The notes beneath the pieces were generated by a model. It saw nothing but the letters and a program-made list of their open reading frames with translations. It was not told where the DNA came from and made no database searches. Both the position numbers and the translations under genes were made by a program. From Flavobacterium endoglycinae (lineage in GTDB: Bacteria > Bacteroidota > Bacteroidia > Flavobacteriales > Flavobacteriaceae), in contig NZ_CP071448.1 of the NCBI RefSeq assembly GCF_017352115.1, forward strand, positions 1,635,001-1,699,000: a DNA stretch of 64,000 bases. The letters are read 5' to 3'. Shown piece by piece: positions 1 through 9,323 of this stretch (position 1 is its first letter; each line of letters begins with the position of its first letter).

Positions 1-15
1 TCAATCAAAAAAAGC

Positions 16-23
16 TATTTTTG
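16..23 (+). promoter_or_regulatory. Putative -7 promoter box for the AsmA-family gene
   Basis: TATTTTTG matches the Bacteroidota -7 consensus TAnnTTTG and lies 41 bases before the ATG at 65. The matching -33 TTG would fall outside the window, so only half of the promoter can be judged. Confidence 0.4.
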
Positions 24-64
24 CAAAGAGTCAATTTTCAAAAGTAAACCTCAAATCTATAAAT

Positions 65-2668
65 ATGCTAAAGAAAATTTTAAAAGTAACCGCCATTGTA
101 ATTGTGGTTTTTGTGGCCGCATTATTTGCCATTCCGTTTTTGTTCAAGGATCAGATCAAAGCCAAAATTGCCGATGCAATCAACGAAAGTGTTGATGCCA
201 AAGTAAGCTTTGCCGATGCTGATTTAAGTTTGTTTAAAAACTTCCCAAATGCAGCAGTTGGAATCGAAAAACTGGTTATCATTAACAAAGCGCCTTTTGA
301 AGGAGATACTTTGGTTTCATTGGGAGAATTAAACCTTAAAATGAGTATCAAAGAACTTTTCAAAGGAAAAGACGAACCATTAAACATTGAAGGTATTACT
401 TCTGAAAATGGTTTAATCAATATTATTTTCAATAAAGATGGTGTTGGAAACTTTGATATTGCTTTAAAAGACAAGAAGAGCGAAGATAAAAAAGACGACA
501 AAAGCAGTCCGCTTTCTTTAAAAATTCAAAACTATAAAATAGAGAACTTCACTTTTAGATATATCGATCAGGGTTCTAAAATTAAAATGGTTATTGATAG
601 TCTAAATCATGAAGGAACAGGAGATTTTACCAATTCAGTTCTTGATTTAAATACCAAAACTACTGCAAACGTATCTTTGGATATGGACAAGGTTAATTAT
701 ATGAAAAACATAAAATTAACTTTGGATGCGATTTTAGGAATTGACTTAGAAAAAAGTAAATACACTTTTAAAGAAAACAAAGCCTTAATCAATCAGCTTC
801 CTTTAGAATTTGATGGATTCATTCAAATGGCTGAAAAAGCACAGATTTACGATTTGAAGTTTAAAACGCCTACTTCTTCATTTACGAATTTCTTAGGACT
901 AATTCCTGCTGCTTACGCTTCAAGTCTTGATGGTGTAAAAACAACGGGAGATTTTACAGTAGTTGGTTTTGCAAAAGGAGAATTAACAGATACAACTGTT
1001 CCAAAATTCAACATTGCGATTGCTTCCAATAATGCTTCATTCCAATATCCGAACCTTCCAAAATCAGTTCAGAATATTGTAATCGATACGAAAATTATCA
1101 ACGAAACCGGAATTCTAAACGATACTTATGTAAACCTAGACAAATTATCTTTTAGAATCGATCAAGATGTTTTTAGCGCAAAAGCGAATATCAAAAACAT
1201 TACTGTTAATCCTATTGTTGATGCCGCTTTGAAAGGAACGATTAACCTAGCGAATCTTTCAAAAGCATATCCAATTAAAATGGACAAACCTCTGGCTGGT
1301 ATTTTAAAAGCAGACGTTACGACTAATTTTGATATGGCTTCTGTTGAAAAAAGTCAGTATCAAAACATAAAAAATGCTGGAACAATGAGTTTATCAGGAT
1401 TTAAATATACTGATGAAAATAACAAGTCAATGAACATCAGCACGGCTTTAGTAGAGTTCAATCCAAGTAAAATCAACTTGAAACAATTTGATGCGACAAC
1501 AGGAAAAAGTGACATTAGCATTAATGGTGTTTTAGAAAATTTCTACGGTTTCATGTTCAAAAAACAAGAATTGAGAGGAAACTTCAATATGAGTTCAAAT
1601 CAATTGGCTGTTGATGATTTCATGACTTCGGGAGAACCGGCAAAAGAAGAAACCAAAACTCCAGCAAAACCAGCTGAAGCAATGAAAATTCCGGCTTTCT
1701 TAAACTGTACTTTAAATGCAAAAGCAACTACGGTTTTATATGACAATTTAAAACTAAAAGATGTTTCTGGTAAATTGATTATTAAAGATGAAAAAGCACA
1801 GCTTGAGAACTTTAGAACCTCAATTTTTGGAGGAACAATTGGCTTAACTGGTGCTGTTTCTACTAAATCAAAAGTACCAACATTCGACATGAATTTAGGT
1901 TTCAATCAAGTGGATATTGCGCAGACTTTTACGCAATTAGACATGATGAAAAAAATTGCTCCAATTGCTGGAATCATTAATGGTAAATTAAATTCGACGA
2001 TCAAATTAAACGGAAATTTAGATGCGAAAGAATTAACTCCAGATTTAAAATCTTTATCAGGGGATTTGTTAGGACAATTACTTTCGACTACTGTAAACGC
2101 TAAAAATTCTACTGTATTAAATTCATTGACTTCAAACATCAAATTCCTTGATGCAAACAAATTGAATTTAAACGACTTGAAAATGGCATTGACATTTGAT
2201 GATGGAAAAGTAAATGTAAAACCATTTGACATTAAATATCAAGACATTAAAATTACAGTTGGCGGTACGCATGGTTTTGACCAAAACATGAACTACAATT
2301 TAAAATTAGATGTTCCGGCTAAATATTTGGGTACTGAAGCTAATGCTTTGATTGCAAAATTATCTCCTTCTGATGCCGCGAAATTAGACAACATTCCAAT
2401 AACAGCTATGTTAACTGGTAATTTTTCTAATCCGAAAATCAGTACTGATATGAAAACAGCAGTTAATAATTTAACTACTCAGCTGGTGAATCAACAAAAA
2501 GAAAAGCTGACTCAAAAAGGTACTTCTGCGCTTACGGATTTAATCAATAAAAATACAAAAGCGAAAGACACTACTCAGGCGGCGAAAACTGAAAAAGAAC
2601 AAAAGACACAAGAAGCTACAAAAAAAGCAAGTGACTTAATTAATGGTCTTTTCAAAAAGAAAAACTAA
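65..2668 (+). CDS. AsmA-family envelope protein
   Basis: 867 residues. One N-terminal membrane helix (about residues 5-27) anchors a long periplasmic part rich in short beta strands. The opening after the helix, with an amphipathic segment and KNFPNAAVGIEKL, is typical of AsmA proteins. The C-terminal third resembles the AsmA-like C-terminal region (FNQVDIAQTFTQLD, then a GxLN repeat-like stretch). AsmA/TamB-type proteins are bridge-like periplasmic proteins implicated in lipid transport to, and homeostasis of, the outer membrane; that role is inferred here. The tail (about 815-867) is Lys/Thr/Gln/Ala-rich and probably disordered. It is a single-gene unit, ending at a strong hairpin shared with the convergent glycosyltransferase gene. 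Confidence 0.88.
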   Translation: MLKKILKVTAIVIVVFVAALFAIPFLFKDQIKAKIADAINESVDAKVSFADADLSLFKNFPNAAVGIEKLVIINKAPFEGDTLVSLGELNLKMSIKELFKGKDEPLNIEGITSENGLINIIFNKDGVGNFDIALKDKKSEDKKDDKSSPLSLKIQNYKIENFTFRYIDQGSKIKMVIDSLNHEGTGDFTNSVLDLNTKTTANVSLDMDKVNYMKNIKLTLDAILGIDLEKSKYTFKENKALINQLPLEFDGFIQMAEKAQIYDLKFKTPTSSFTNFLGLIPAAYASSLDGVKTTGDFTVVGFAKGELTDTTVPKFNIAIASNNASFQYPNLPKSVQNIVIDTKIINETGILNDTYVNLDKLSFRIDQDVFSAKANIKNITVNPIVDAALKGTINLANLSKAYPIKMDKPLAGILKADVTTNFDMASVEKSQYQNIKNAGTMSLSGFKYTDENNKSMNISTALVEFNPSKINLKQFDATTGKSDISINGVLENFYGFMFKKQELRGNFNMSSNQLAVDDFMTSGEPAKEETKTPAKPAEAMKIPAFLNCTLNAKATTVLYDNLKLKDVSGKLIIKDEKAQLENFRTSIFGGTIGLTGAVSTKSKVPTFDMNLGFNQVDIAQTFTQLDMMKKIAPIAGIINGKLNSTIKLNGNLDAKELTPDLKSLSGDLLGQLLSTTVNAKNSTVLNSLTSNIKFLDANKLNLNDLKMALTFDDGKVNVKPFDIKYQDIKITVGGTHGFDQNMNYNLKLDVPAKYLGTEANALIAKLSPSDAAKLDNIPITAMLTGNFSNPKISTDMKTAVNNLTTQLVNQQKEKLTQKGTSALTDLINKNTKAKDTTQAAKTEKEQKTQEATKKASDLINGLFKKKN

Positions 2669-2688
2669 TAAAAGTTTATTTCAAATAA

Positions 2689-2716
2689 AAACGGCTCCGA
2701 AATTTCGGAGCCGTTT
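2689..2716. terminator. Bidirectional intrinsic terminator
   Basis: A perfect 14-bp inverted repeat with no separate loop sequence, core ACGGCTCCG / CGGAGCCGT, flanked by A-rich sequence on the left and T-rich sequence on the right. It sits between the convergent AsmA-family and GT9 genes and can terminate both. Confidence 0.88.
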
Positions 2717-2736
2717 CTTTTTATACAGATCCTGAA

Positions 2737-3783
2737 TTAAGCGTTCAGGATTTTGTTTATTGCTTTTATGTAATCTGGAATTCCAAGTGTATTCGTATCA
2801 ATTCCTACGCTGTTGTTTCCGTAAGGCTCATATTTCTTTAAATTTGAAATAGAAAACAATCCAACGGTCGATGTTTTGGAAGCACTTGATAAGTGCATAA
2901 TACCGCTGTCAGCTCCCACAAAAACATCAACATTCGCTAAAACAGATCCAATTTCGCGGACGTCTTTGCTGTAAAAAGAAGGCGCTTGAAAGTTAATCTG
3001 CGAAACATTTTCAACTGGAAGCACTTCGAAAATATTATGATCTGGATATTCTTTTTTTAATGCCGAATAAAATTCTTCCCACCATTCAACCGAAAAACAT
3101 TTTGCGCCTGTAGCAAAAGTAAAAATCGCAATTGTTTTTTTCTGATTGTCGATAATTCCGTCTAAAATATTTTTACCCTTGTTAATTTCATCCTGCGTTA
3201 ATTTTAAATCAATAAGTTCTACAGGTTTTTTGTGGTCTTCAATACCAAACTGGCTCAAAAAATATCTGAAATTATAAACCGGATATTTTGCAATATGATC
3301 GTAATCGTCAAAGTTTAAGTTTACATTTTCTGGAAGATCGCCAAAAAATTTATATTTCGCAGTTGAAAACTGCACGGCAAGTCTGCCAGAGGAAGAGTTT
3401 TGATCAACATTTACTACTAAGTCGTAATTCTGTTTTCTGATCAATGTCCACACTTTTAAGTAGCGGATTAATTCTTTAAAAGGTTTTTTAGGAAGATCGA
3501 TTATTTTATCGACATTCTCATATTTTTCAAATACAATGGGAGCAAGCGTTCCTTTTACAAATACATCAATTGTGCATCCAGGAAAGGTATTAGAAACTTC
3601 CTGAATAAGCGGCGTAATTAAAAGCAGGTTTCCTAATCTGCCGTTTGGTCTACAGATTAAGACCTTTTTTATTTTGCTTTTATCAATCGTTCCACTTTTT
3701 GAAGCGTTTGAAGCCCCGATGTTTTTAGTTAGAACACGCATTAAACCGCGCCTGACTACGTTAACTTTGTTTAAGTTACCCAT
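2737..3783 (-). CDS. Glycosyltransferase family 9 (heptosyltransferase-like)
   Basis: 348 residues. The N-terminal half has the GT9 signature RPNGRLGNLLLITPLIQE (about residue 46 on), and the C-terminal half has the nucleotide-sugar-binding motif VGADSGIMHLSSA (about 290). GT9 enzymes transfer heptose or related sugars from ADP-sugars to lipopolysaccharide core acceptors at the inner face of the membrane. The exact sugar cannot be told from sequence. A basic extension of about 35 residues precedes the Rossmann fold. It is a stand-alone gene, so the glycan it acts on is not indicated by neighbours. Confidence 0.85.
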   Translation of the reverse strand: MGNLNKVNVVRRGLMRVLTKNIGASNASKSGTIDKSKIKKVLICRPNGRLGNLLLITPLIQEVSNTFPGCTIDVFVKGTLAPIVFEKYENVDKIIDLPKKPFKELIRYLKVWTLIRKQNYDLVVNVDQNSSSGRLAVQFSTAKYKFFGDLPENVNLNFDDYDHIAKYPVYNFRYFLSQFGIEDHKKPVELIDLKLTQDEINKGKNILDGIIDNQKKTIAIFTFATGAKCFSVEWWEEFYSALKKEYPDHNIFEVLPVENVSQINFQAPSFYSKDVREIGSVLANVDVFVGADSGIMHLSSASKTSTVGLFSISNLKKYEPYGNNSVGIDTNTLGIPDYIKAINKILNA

Positions 3784-4032
3784 TCAATTAAAATTGTTTT
3801 TAGAATTAAGTTTGTTTGTAAATTTGGTGGTCGTTTCTTAGAACTTACCAAATATAAGTTAAATTTTTCCTAAAATTAAATTCTTTGAATAAGCAAACAT
3901 TACAAAATTGTAAAAAAATTTACCAAAACTCACATCTTTTATTTCAGAAAGCCCCTAAAATATAAAGTTAATTACATTTATTCGAGACTATTCTACAAAT
4001 GCCTCAAAGTAATAGACGGAGAGTCGATACTA

Positions 4033-4827
4033 CTAGACGTTTATATTTACAACATAGCCCTCTGAACCACGAATATTAAAAACAGTCCCGTTTTCGAAAA
4101 TCAGGTACTGCCCTTTAATCCCTACTAATTTTCCTTGAAAAGTTGGGGTTTTATCTAGATTCAAGCTTGCCACTTTTGCGGGATAAGTTAGAATTGGATA
4201 TTTCAATTCGTAAATATCATTTTTCTGACTGTAGAAATAGTCCTTCACTTCAAATGGAATCAAGCTTTCCACTTTTGATTTTTCTAAAACCAAATCACAT
4301 GATTCTGCTGTACATTGCAGCATTTTTCGCCAATTGGTTTTATCTGCATAATGGTTTTTCAAAGCGACCTCGGTAATTCCGGCCAAATAGCGATTGGGCA
4401 CCTCAACAATAGCAATGGCCTGTGTTGCACCTTGATCGATCCATCGTGTTGGAACTTGTGTTTTACGAGTTACCCCTACTTTTATTTCACTTGACAAAGC
4501 CAGATAAACAATATGAGGCTGTAATTGTGCTTTCTGCTCGTATTCTAAATCACGATCGGCAATTCCTAAATGGGCGGTGCTTAGTTCTGGTTTCATAATC
4601 CAGTCGCCAACTGCCGGGCTTGAATAAAAACACTCGTAACAGAATCCTTGTCTGTAGATTTTTTTCTTTTTCTGGCAGTTTAAACACTGAAATCCTGCAA
4701 AGCTAATTTCAATTTCTTTATCTAATAACTGATTAACATTCAAAAAGCTGTCTTCAAAAACTAGGTAATATTGAATTGGATTTCCTAATTCAGTCTGCAT
4801 TTTGGTAAGTACTCCTTGATATGTCAT
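4033..4827 (-). CDS. DUF2797 zinc-ribbon protein
   Basis: 264 residues matching the DUF2797 family pattern. Cys48-x2-Cys51 and Cys63-x2-Cys66 form a probable zinc ribbon. It is followed by a conserved region containing LGIADRDLEYEQ, HIVYLALSSEIKVGVTR and QGATQAIAIVEVPNRY. The family has no established biochemical role that I know of; the GVTR segment recalls GIY-YIG-like folds, but that is weak inference. The gene ends in an intergenic stretch without a clear terminator. A good minus-strand promoter (4978-5007) lies about 150 bases upstream. Confidence 0.8.
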   Translation of the reverse strand: MTYQGVLTKMQTELGNPIQYYLVFEDSFLNVNQLLDKEIEISFAGFQCLNCQKKKKIYRQGFCYECFYSSPAVGDWIMKPELSTAHLGIADRDLEYEQKAQLQPHIVYLALSSEIKVGVTRKTQVPTRWIDQGATQAIAIVEVPNRYLAGITEVALKNHYADKTNWRKMLQCTAESCDLVLEKSKVESLIPFEVKDYFYSQKNDIYELKYPILTYPAKVASLNLDKTPTFQGKLVGIKGQYLIFENGTVFNIRGSEGYVVNINV

Positions 4828-4960
4828 TTTAATTTAAAATTGAAAGTTTTAGTATTGGATATAAAATCTGCTTAAAAAGCATGGCCTCTAATTCGTGAAA
4901 TCTTTTTCTATTGAGTTAAATCTTTAGCTTAATCAGCGTGTTTTTTATTACAAAAAACAC

Positions 4961-4968
4961 TATTTTTG
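4961..4968 (+). promoter_or_regulatory. Putative -7 box for the GH3-family gene
   Basis: TATTTTTG fits TAnnTTTG about 100 bases before the start at 5069. No exact TTG is present at the -33 position. The predicted start of transcription overlaps that of the opposing promoter at 4978-5007. Confidence 0.35.
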
Positions 4969-4977
4969 ATATGACAG

Positions 4978-5007
4978 CAAAGTTAAGATTTGTCTATTGA
5001 TATTCAA
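4978..5007 (-). promoter_or_regulatory. Putative promoter of the DUF2797 gene
   Basis: Read on the minus strand, TTG (5005-5007), a 19-base spacer and TAACTTTG (4978-4985) match the full Bacteroidota core promoter TTG-N17-23-TAnnTTTG. It implies a 5' leader of roughly 140 bases before the start at 4827. Confidence 0.5.
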
Positions 5008-5068
5008 ATTTTAAGTTTCTGGATTTTACATCCAAACGTAAAAGCTAACATCAAAAACCACTTTTTTC

Positions 5069-6598
5069 ATGCCTTTATCTATAATAAACTCTTTTGCATC
5101 TTGGGTCCTTAAGCAAAGGATACATCAAATAGAACTTTTTTTAAAATATCCAAATGAAGTTCAGGAAGAACTATTGCATAATTTATTAACGGCATCAGAA
5201 AATACGGTTATTGGAAAAAAATATGATTTTGAGTCTATCAACTCTTATAAAACTTTTGCAGAAAGAGTTCCTATTGCTACTTACGAAGAATTACAGCCTT
5301 TAATCGAACGTACTCGTCAGGGAGAACAAAATGTTTTTTGGGAATCTCCTATAAAATGGTTTGCCAAATCAAGCGGAACAACCAATGCTAAAAGTAAATT
5401 TATTCCGGTAAGTACAGAAGCTCTTGAAGATTGTCATTATAAAGGAAGCAAAGATTTATTGTGCTTGTATTTGAACAACAATGAAGATTCTGAATTGTTT
5501 TTAGGAAAAAGTCTTCGCTTAGGCGGAAGTTCCCAGATTTATGAAAACAATAATACTTTTTTTGGAGACTTATCGGCAATTTTAATTGAAAACATGCCCA
5601 TTTGGGCTGAATTCAGCAGTACACCAAGCAGTAAAACATCGTTAATGAGCGAATGGGAAGCCAAAATTGCTGCTATTATTAACGAAACTAAAAACGAAAA
5701 TGTGACGAGTTTCGCAGGGGTTCCTTCCTGGATGCTGGTTTTAATGAATAAGGTTTTGGAAAATACCGGCAAACAAAGTCTGCTGGAATTGTGGCCAAAT
5801 CTTGAAGTATATTTTCACGGCGGAGTAAGTTTTTCTCCTTACAAAGAACAATATAAAAAATTACTGCCAAGCAACGATTTTAGATATTACGAAATTTACA
5901 ACGCATCTGAAGGTTTTTTTGCTATTCAAGATTTGAATAATTCAAGTGATTTACTGTTGATGCTGGATTACGGGATATTCTATGAATTTATCCCGATGGA
6001 TACTTTTGGGTCGACAAATCAAAAAGTAATTCCTCTTTCTGAAGTCGAATTGAATAAAAACTACGCCATTGTGATTACTACGAATTCTGGTTTGTGGCGT
6101 TATTTAATTGGCGATACAGTTCGTTTTACTTCTCTAAATCCGTACAGAATACGCGTTACTGGAAGAACCAAACATCATATTAATGTTTTTGGTGAAGAAT
6201 TAATGGTTGAAAACACCGATCAAGCTATTGCAAAAGCCTGTCAAATTACACAAACTGAAGTTATCGATTATACGGTTGCTCCTATTTTTATGCAGGACAA
6301 AGAAAAAGGCGCTCACGAATGGATGATTGAATTCAAGAAAAAACCAGCCGACGTGGGTCTTTTCCAAAAAGTATTAGACGAAACGCTTCAAACCCTAAAT
6401 TCTGATTACGAAGCAAAACGTTATAACAATATGACCTTAAATCCTTTGGTGATTAATGTGGCGCGTGAAAATCTGTTTTACGACTGGTTGAAAGAGCGCG
6501 ACAAATTGGGCGGACAAAATAAAATCCCAAGACTTTCGAATCAAAGAGATTATCTCGAACAATTAAAAGAAATGTGTGTAAAAGATAATTCTATTTAA
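5069..6598 (+). CDS. GH3 auxin-responsive promoter family protein (acyl-adenylate-forming)
   Basis: 509 residues, full length for bacterial GH3 proteins. The ATP-binding motif SSGTTNAKSK is at residues 101-110, a second adenylation motif YNASEGFFAIQD near 278, and the LWRYLIGDTVRF and RIRVTGRTKHHINVFGEELM segments define the hinge before the C-terminal domain. In plants, GH3 enzymes adenylate hormone carboxylates and conjugate them to amino acids. The bacterial substrate is unknown and cannot be inferred from the neighbours. The next gene follows after 2 bases and is probably co-transcribed. Confidence 0.9.
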   Translation: MPLSIINSFASWVLKQRIHQIELFLKYPNEVQEELLHNLLTASENTVIGKKYDFESINSYKTFAERVPIATYEELQPLIERTRQGEQNVFWESPIKWFAKSSGTTNAKSKFIPVSTEALEDCHYKGSKDLLCLYLNNNEDSELFLGKSLRLGGSSQIYENNNTFFGDLSAILIENMPIWAEFSSTPSSKTSLMSEWEAKIAAIINETKNENVTSFAGVPSWMLVLMNKVLENTGKQSLLELWPNLEVYFHGGVSFSPYKEQYKKLLPSNDFRYYEIYNASEGFFAIQDLNNSSDLLLMLDYGIFYEFIPMDTFGSTNQKVIPLSEVELNKNYAIVITTNSGLWRYLIGDTVRFTSLNPYRIRVTGRTKHHINVFGEELMVENTDQAIAKACQITQTEVIDYTVAPIFMQDKEKGAHEWMIEFKKKPADVGLFQKVLDETLQTLNSDYEAKRYNNMTLNPLVINVARENLFYDWLKERDKLGGQNKIPRLSNQRDYLEQLKEMCVKDNSI

Positions 6599-6600
6599 AA

Positions 6601-6846
6601 ATGGCCGATAAAAAGAAATACAGTGCAATGACTAATGAGGAATTAGTTAAAAACCACAAGACTTTAAAAACGCTGACTTATACTTTTGGAGTTGTGCTCT
6701 TTTTTTCGCTCATTTCTAATTTGTTCATTGTTTTTATTAAAGGTTTCAGCGTTGCCAATGTGGTTCCTATTGCTTTGCTTCCCATACTTATTTTAAATCT
6801 TAAAAATTTGAAAGAAATCACAAAAGAAATAGAATCTCGTAAATAA
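6601..6846 (+). CDS. Small two-helix membrane protein
   Basis: 81 residues with a charged N-terminus (EELVKNHKTLKTLT), two hydrophobic helices (about 27-48 and 52-66) and a charged tail. Similar proteins in Flavobacteria are often labelled redox-active disulfide protein 2, but there is no cysteine here, so that label has no support in this sequence. It starts 2 bases after the GH3-family stop codon and ends before a clear terminator, making a two-gene unit. Confidence 0.75.
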   Translation: MADKKKYSAMTNEELVKNHKTLKTLTYTFGVVLFFSLISNLFIVFIKGFSVANVVPIALLPILILNLKNLKEITKEIESRK

Positions 6847-6867
6847 TACAGACCTTTTCTAAATAAA

Positions 6868-6898
6868 AAAACCTCAGCTTATTGAAAACTGAGGTTTT
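6868..6898 (+). terminator. Intrinsic terminator after the GH3 unit
   Basis: Arms AAAACCTCAG (6868-6877) and CTGAGGTTTT (6889-6898) pair perfectly around an 11-base loop and are followed by TTTTTT within six bases. Confidence 0.85.
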
Positions 6899-7001
6899 GT
6901 TTTTTATGAAATGAAAAATATGTTGATTTTTGTTTGTCAGGCTGATCGAAGTTGAAGCCTTTTTTGAAGGCAAATCCATTTTACTTCGTTCAGAATGACA
7001 A

Positions 7002-8234
7002 CTACATCATATCAATATATCTGTCGTGGTATCCTAATAAGTATAAAACTCCGTCAAGACCGAGACTCGAAATTGAAGTTGAAGCACTTTCTTTTACTTT
7101 TGGTTTAGCATGAAAAGCGATGCCAAGACCTGCTAAGTTCAGCATTGGCAAATCGTTTGCTCCGTCGCCAACTGCAATGGTCTGGTTAATGTGAATTCCC
7201 TCTTTTTCGGCAATAGCCTTAAGATGTTCTGCTTTCTTTTGTCCGTCAACAATATCACCTAAGTATTTACCCGTTAACTTACCATCTTTAATTTCTAGTT
7301 GATTCGCGTGAACGTAATCGATTCCTAATTCTTTTTGAAGGTATTCTCCAAAATAGGTAAATCCTCCAGATAGGATGGCAGTTTTATATCCGTAATATTT
7401 TAAGGCTTTCATCAAACGATGCGCACCTTGTGTAATGGGTAAATTTACGGCTACTTTCTGCAATACTTCTTCGCTTAAACCTTCAAGCAAAGCCATACGT
7501 TTTTTAAAACTTTCGTTGAAATCAATTTCACCATTCATGGCTGATTCGGTAATGGCACGAACTTGATCTCCTACTCCATTTAATTCTGCCAGTTCGTCAA
7601 TAACTTCTGTCTGGATCAAAGTAGAATCCATATCGAAGCATACTAAACGACGATTTCTTCTGTAAATATTATCTTCTTGGAAAGAAATATCAACGTTTAA
7701 AGTTCTTGAAATTTCCATAAAACTTGCCGTCATGACAATTTTATTTACAATTTCACCTGTTACAGATAATTGAATACAAGAACGAGGATATTGTTCTTTT
7801 TCAACAATTGAAGTTCTTCCTGTAAGTCTTATGATAGAGTCAATATTGAGATTTTGATCTGACATTATTTTGGTTACTGCGGCTAATTGAGAAGCGGCTA
7901 GTTTTTCTCCCAAAATATTAATGATGTAGCGTTGTTTAGATTGAGATTTTACCCATTTCTCGTAATCATCTATAGAAATCGGAATAAATTTCACTTTGAT
8001 TTCCAGCTCATACGCTTTGAATAGTAAATCTTTTAAAACGGGAGCAGAAGAAGAACCTGCTGCAATTTCGAATAAAATTCCCAAAGAAAGAGTATCGTGA
8101 ATATCGGCTTGGCCAATATCTAAAATATTAGCATCGTACGCTGCCAGTACAGCTGTTAAACCTGCTGTAACCCCTATTTTATCGTGTCCAGAAACTTTTA
8201 ATAAAATTATTTCTTTATTATCCTCTACTGCCAT
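7002..8234 (-). CDS. serB: Phosphoserine phosphatase SerB with N-terminal ACT region
   Basis: 410 residues. The C-terminal half is a HAD phosphatase: nucleophile motif DMDST with Asp201 and Asp203, LSGGFTYFGE (motif II) near 290, and VGDGANDLPML (motif IV) near 357. It converts O-phospho-L-serine to serine, the last step of serine synthesis. The first 190 residues contain two ACT-like segments (HDKIGVTAGLTAVL and a second after residue 105), as in long-form SerB proteins, suggesting amino-acid feedback sensing. Single gene; no exact promoter match was found just upstream. Confidence 0.95.
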   Translation of the reverse strand: MAVEDNKEIILLKVSGHDKIGVTAGLTAVLAAYDANILDIGQADIHDTLSLGILFEIAAGSSSAPVLKDLLFKAYELEIKVKFIPISIDDYEKWVKSQSKQRYIINILGEKLAASQLAAVTKIMSDQNLNIDSIIRLTGRTSIVEKEQYPRSCIQLSVTGEIVNKIVMTASFMEISRTLNVDISFQEDNIYRRNRRLVCFDMDSTLIQTEVIDELAELNGVGDQVRAITESAMNGEIDFNESFKKRMALLEGLSEEVLQKVAVNLPITQGAHRLMKALKYYGYKTAILSGGFTYFGEYLQKELGIDYVHANQLEIKDGKLTGKYLGDIVDGQKKAEHLKAIAEKEGIHINQTIAVGDGANDLPMLNLAGLGIAFHAKPKVKESASTSISSLGLDGVLYLLGYHDRYIDMM

Positions 8235-8314
8235 TGTATCGTATTGATTTTGAAAGCGACAAAAATCGGCAATCTCTTGGTTATAAAAAAGAATAATCCT
8301 TGTTTTTTTGCAAA

Positions 8315-8342
8315 GAAAAAGCGCATATTCATGCGCTTTTTC
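8315..8342 (-). terminator. Terminator of the VOC/SRPBCC cluster
   Basis: Perfect 12-bp arms GAAAAAGCGCAT (8315-8326) and ATGCGCTTTTTC (8331-8342) around a 4-base loop. It lies downstream of the last gene of the minus-strand cluster and upstream of serB, and can insulate serB from it. Confidence 0.85.
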
Positions 8343-8391
8343 AAGTAATTTAACAATTCTGTTTTATTATTAAAATAACGTAACTTTTTAG

Positions 8392-8826
8392 TTATTTATT
8401 TCCTTCATTTTCATCGAAATTTACCATCCAGTTAACGCCGAATTTGTCTTTGAACATTCCAAAATAGGCTCCCCAAAATGTTTTATTCATTGGCATTTCC
8501 ACTTTTCCTCCAGCTGAAAGTCCATTAAAAATGCGATCTGCTTCTTCAGTGCTTTCTGTATTGATAGAAATGGAGAAGTTATCGCCAAAACCTACATCTC
8601 CATATCTTGGATGTGAATCGCTTCCCATTAAAATGGTATTTCCAATTGGAAGTGATACGTGCATGATTCGATTCAATGCTTCTTCAGAAAGTACTTCTCC
8701 TTCTTCTGCTGGAGCATCTTTATATTTTCCAATATATGGAAATTCGCCGCCAAAAACTGATTTATAAAATAGAAACGCCTCTTCGCACGTTCCATTAAAG
8801 ATTAAGTATGGGTTTATTGCTGCCAT
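8392..8826 (-). CDS. VOC-superfamily protein, PhnB-like
   Basis: 144 residues with the PhnB-like vicinal-oxygen-chelate pattern: PYLIFNGTCEEAFLFYKSVFGG at the N-terminus, HVSLPIGNTILMGSD mid-protein and GAYFGMFKDKFGVNWMVNF at the end. The family has the glyoxalase/bleomycin-resistance fold, but many members have no known substrate. It is the last of six small minus-strand genes of alternating VOC and SRPBCC types, separated from the previous one by 54 bases containing a TTAATTGT-type repeated phrase. Confidence 0.85.
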   Translation of the reverse strand: MAAINPYLIFNGTCEEAFLFYKSVFGGEFPYIGKYKDAPAEEGEVLSEEALNRIMHVSLPIGNTILMGSDSHPRYGDVGFGDNFSISINTESTEEADRIFNGLSAGGKVEMPMNKTFWGAYFGMFKDKFGVNWMVNFDENEGNK

Positions 8827-8837
8827 GATATTTTTTT

Positions 8838-8871
8838 AATTGTTAATTGTAAATTATGAATTGTGAATGCT
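8838..8871. repeat. Drifting AATTGT/AATTATG tandem phrase
   Basis: TAATTGTTAATTGTAAATTATGAATTGTGAATG-like sequence made of 7-8-base units related to TAATTGT / GAATTGT. It fills the gap between two minus-strand cluster genes. No function is evident. Confidence 0.4.
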
Positions 8872-8880
8872 AAAATTCGT

Positions 8881-9321
8881 CTAATTTTCCTCGGATAATT
8901 GCTTTACTACTTCAAGACCTTTAGGAAAGACATCTTTAAAATAATCAACAAATTTCTCGCCAGCATCGACCTTAGCTACTAAATCTGTAAATTCTCCATT
9001 TGGAATTAACCGATAAGTTTCCATTGCGCCGCTCCACTTTTTTGTTTCTTCATCAAGAGGCTGCTCCTTAAAATCTTTTATTTCACCTATATGCTTAAAA
9101 GCCATATATTCGTTTGGAATTTTCTTTTCAATAATACTATTCATTCCTTCTCCGTTTGGCGACATAAAATGTATTTTGTCACCTTCGTTCCAATCGCTTA
9201 CTGTATATGAACCTTCGCAAAATACACTTGTCCATTTTTTATACGTTTCATCTTCCCATAAAACTTTCCAGACTTTGTCTGGGTTAGTTTTGATTTTTAC
9301 TGTAAATTCTAATGTTTCCAT
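8881..9321 (-). CDS. SRPBCC (AHSA1/START-like) protein
   Basis: 146 residues. The start LEFTVKIKTNPDKVWKVLWEDETYKKW is the typical first strand and helix of AHSA1-type START-fold proteins, and the C-terminal helix (VDYFKDVFPKGLEVVKQL) closes the hydrophobic pocket. These proteins bind hydrophobic ligands; no catalytic function is assigned. It follows the VOC gene at 9324-9731 by 2 bases, so the two are translationally close and may act together (inference). Confidence 0.85.
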   Translation of the reverse strand: METLEFTVKIKTNPDKVWKVLWEDETYKKWTSVFCEGSYTVSDWNEGDKIHFMSPNGEGMNSIIEKKIPNEYMAFKHIGEIKDFKEQPLDEETKKWSGAMETYRLIPNGEFTDLVAKVDAGEKFVDYFKDVFPKGLEVVKQLSEEN

Positions 9322-9323
9322 AA

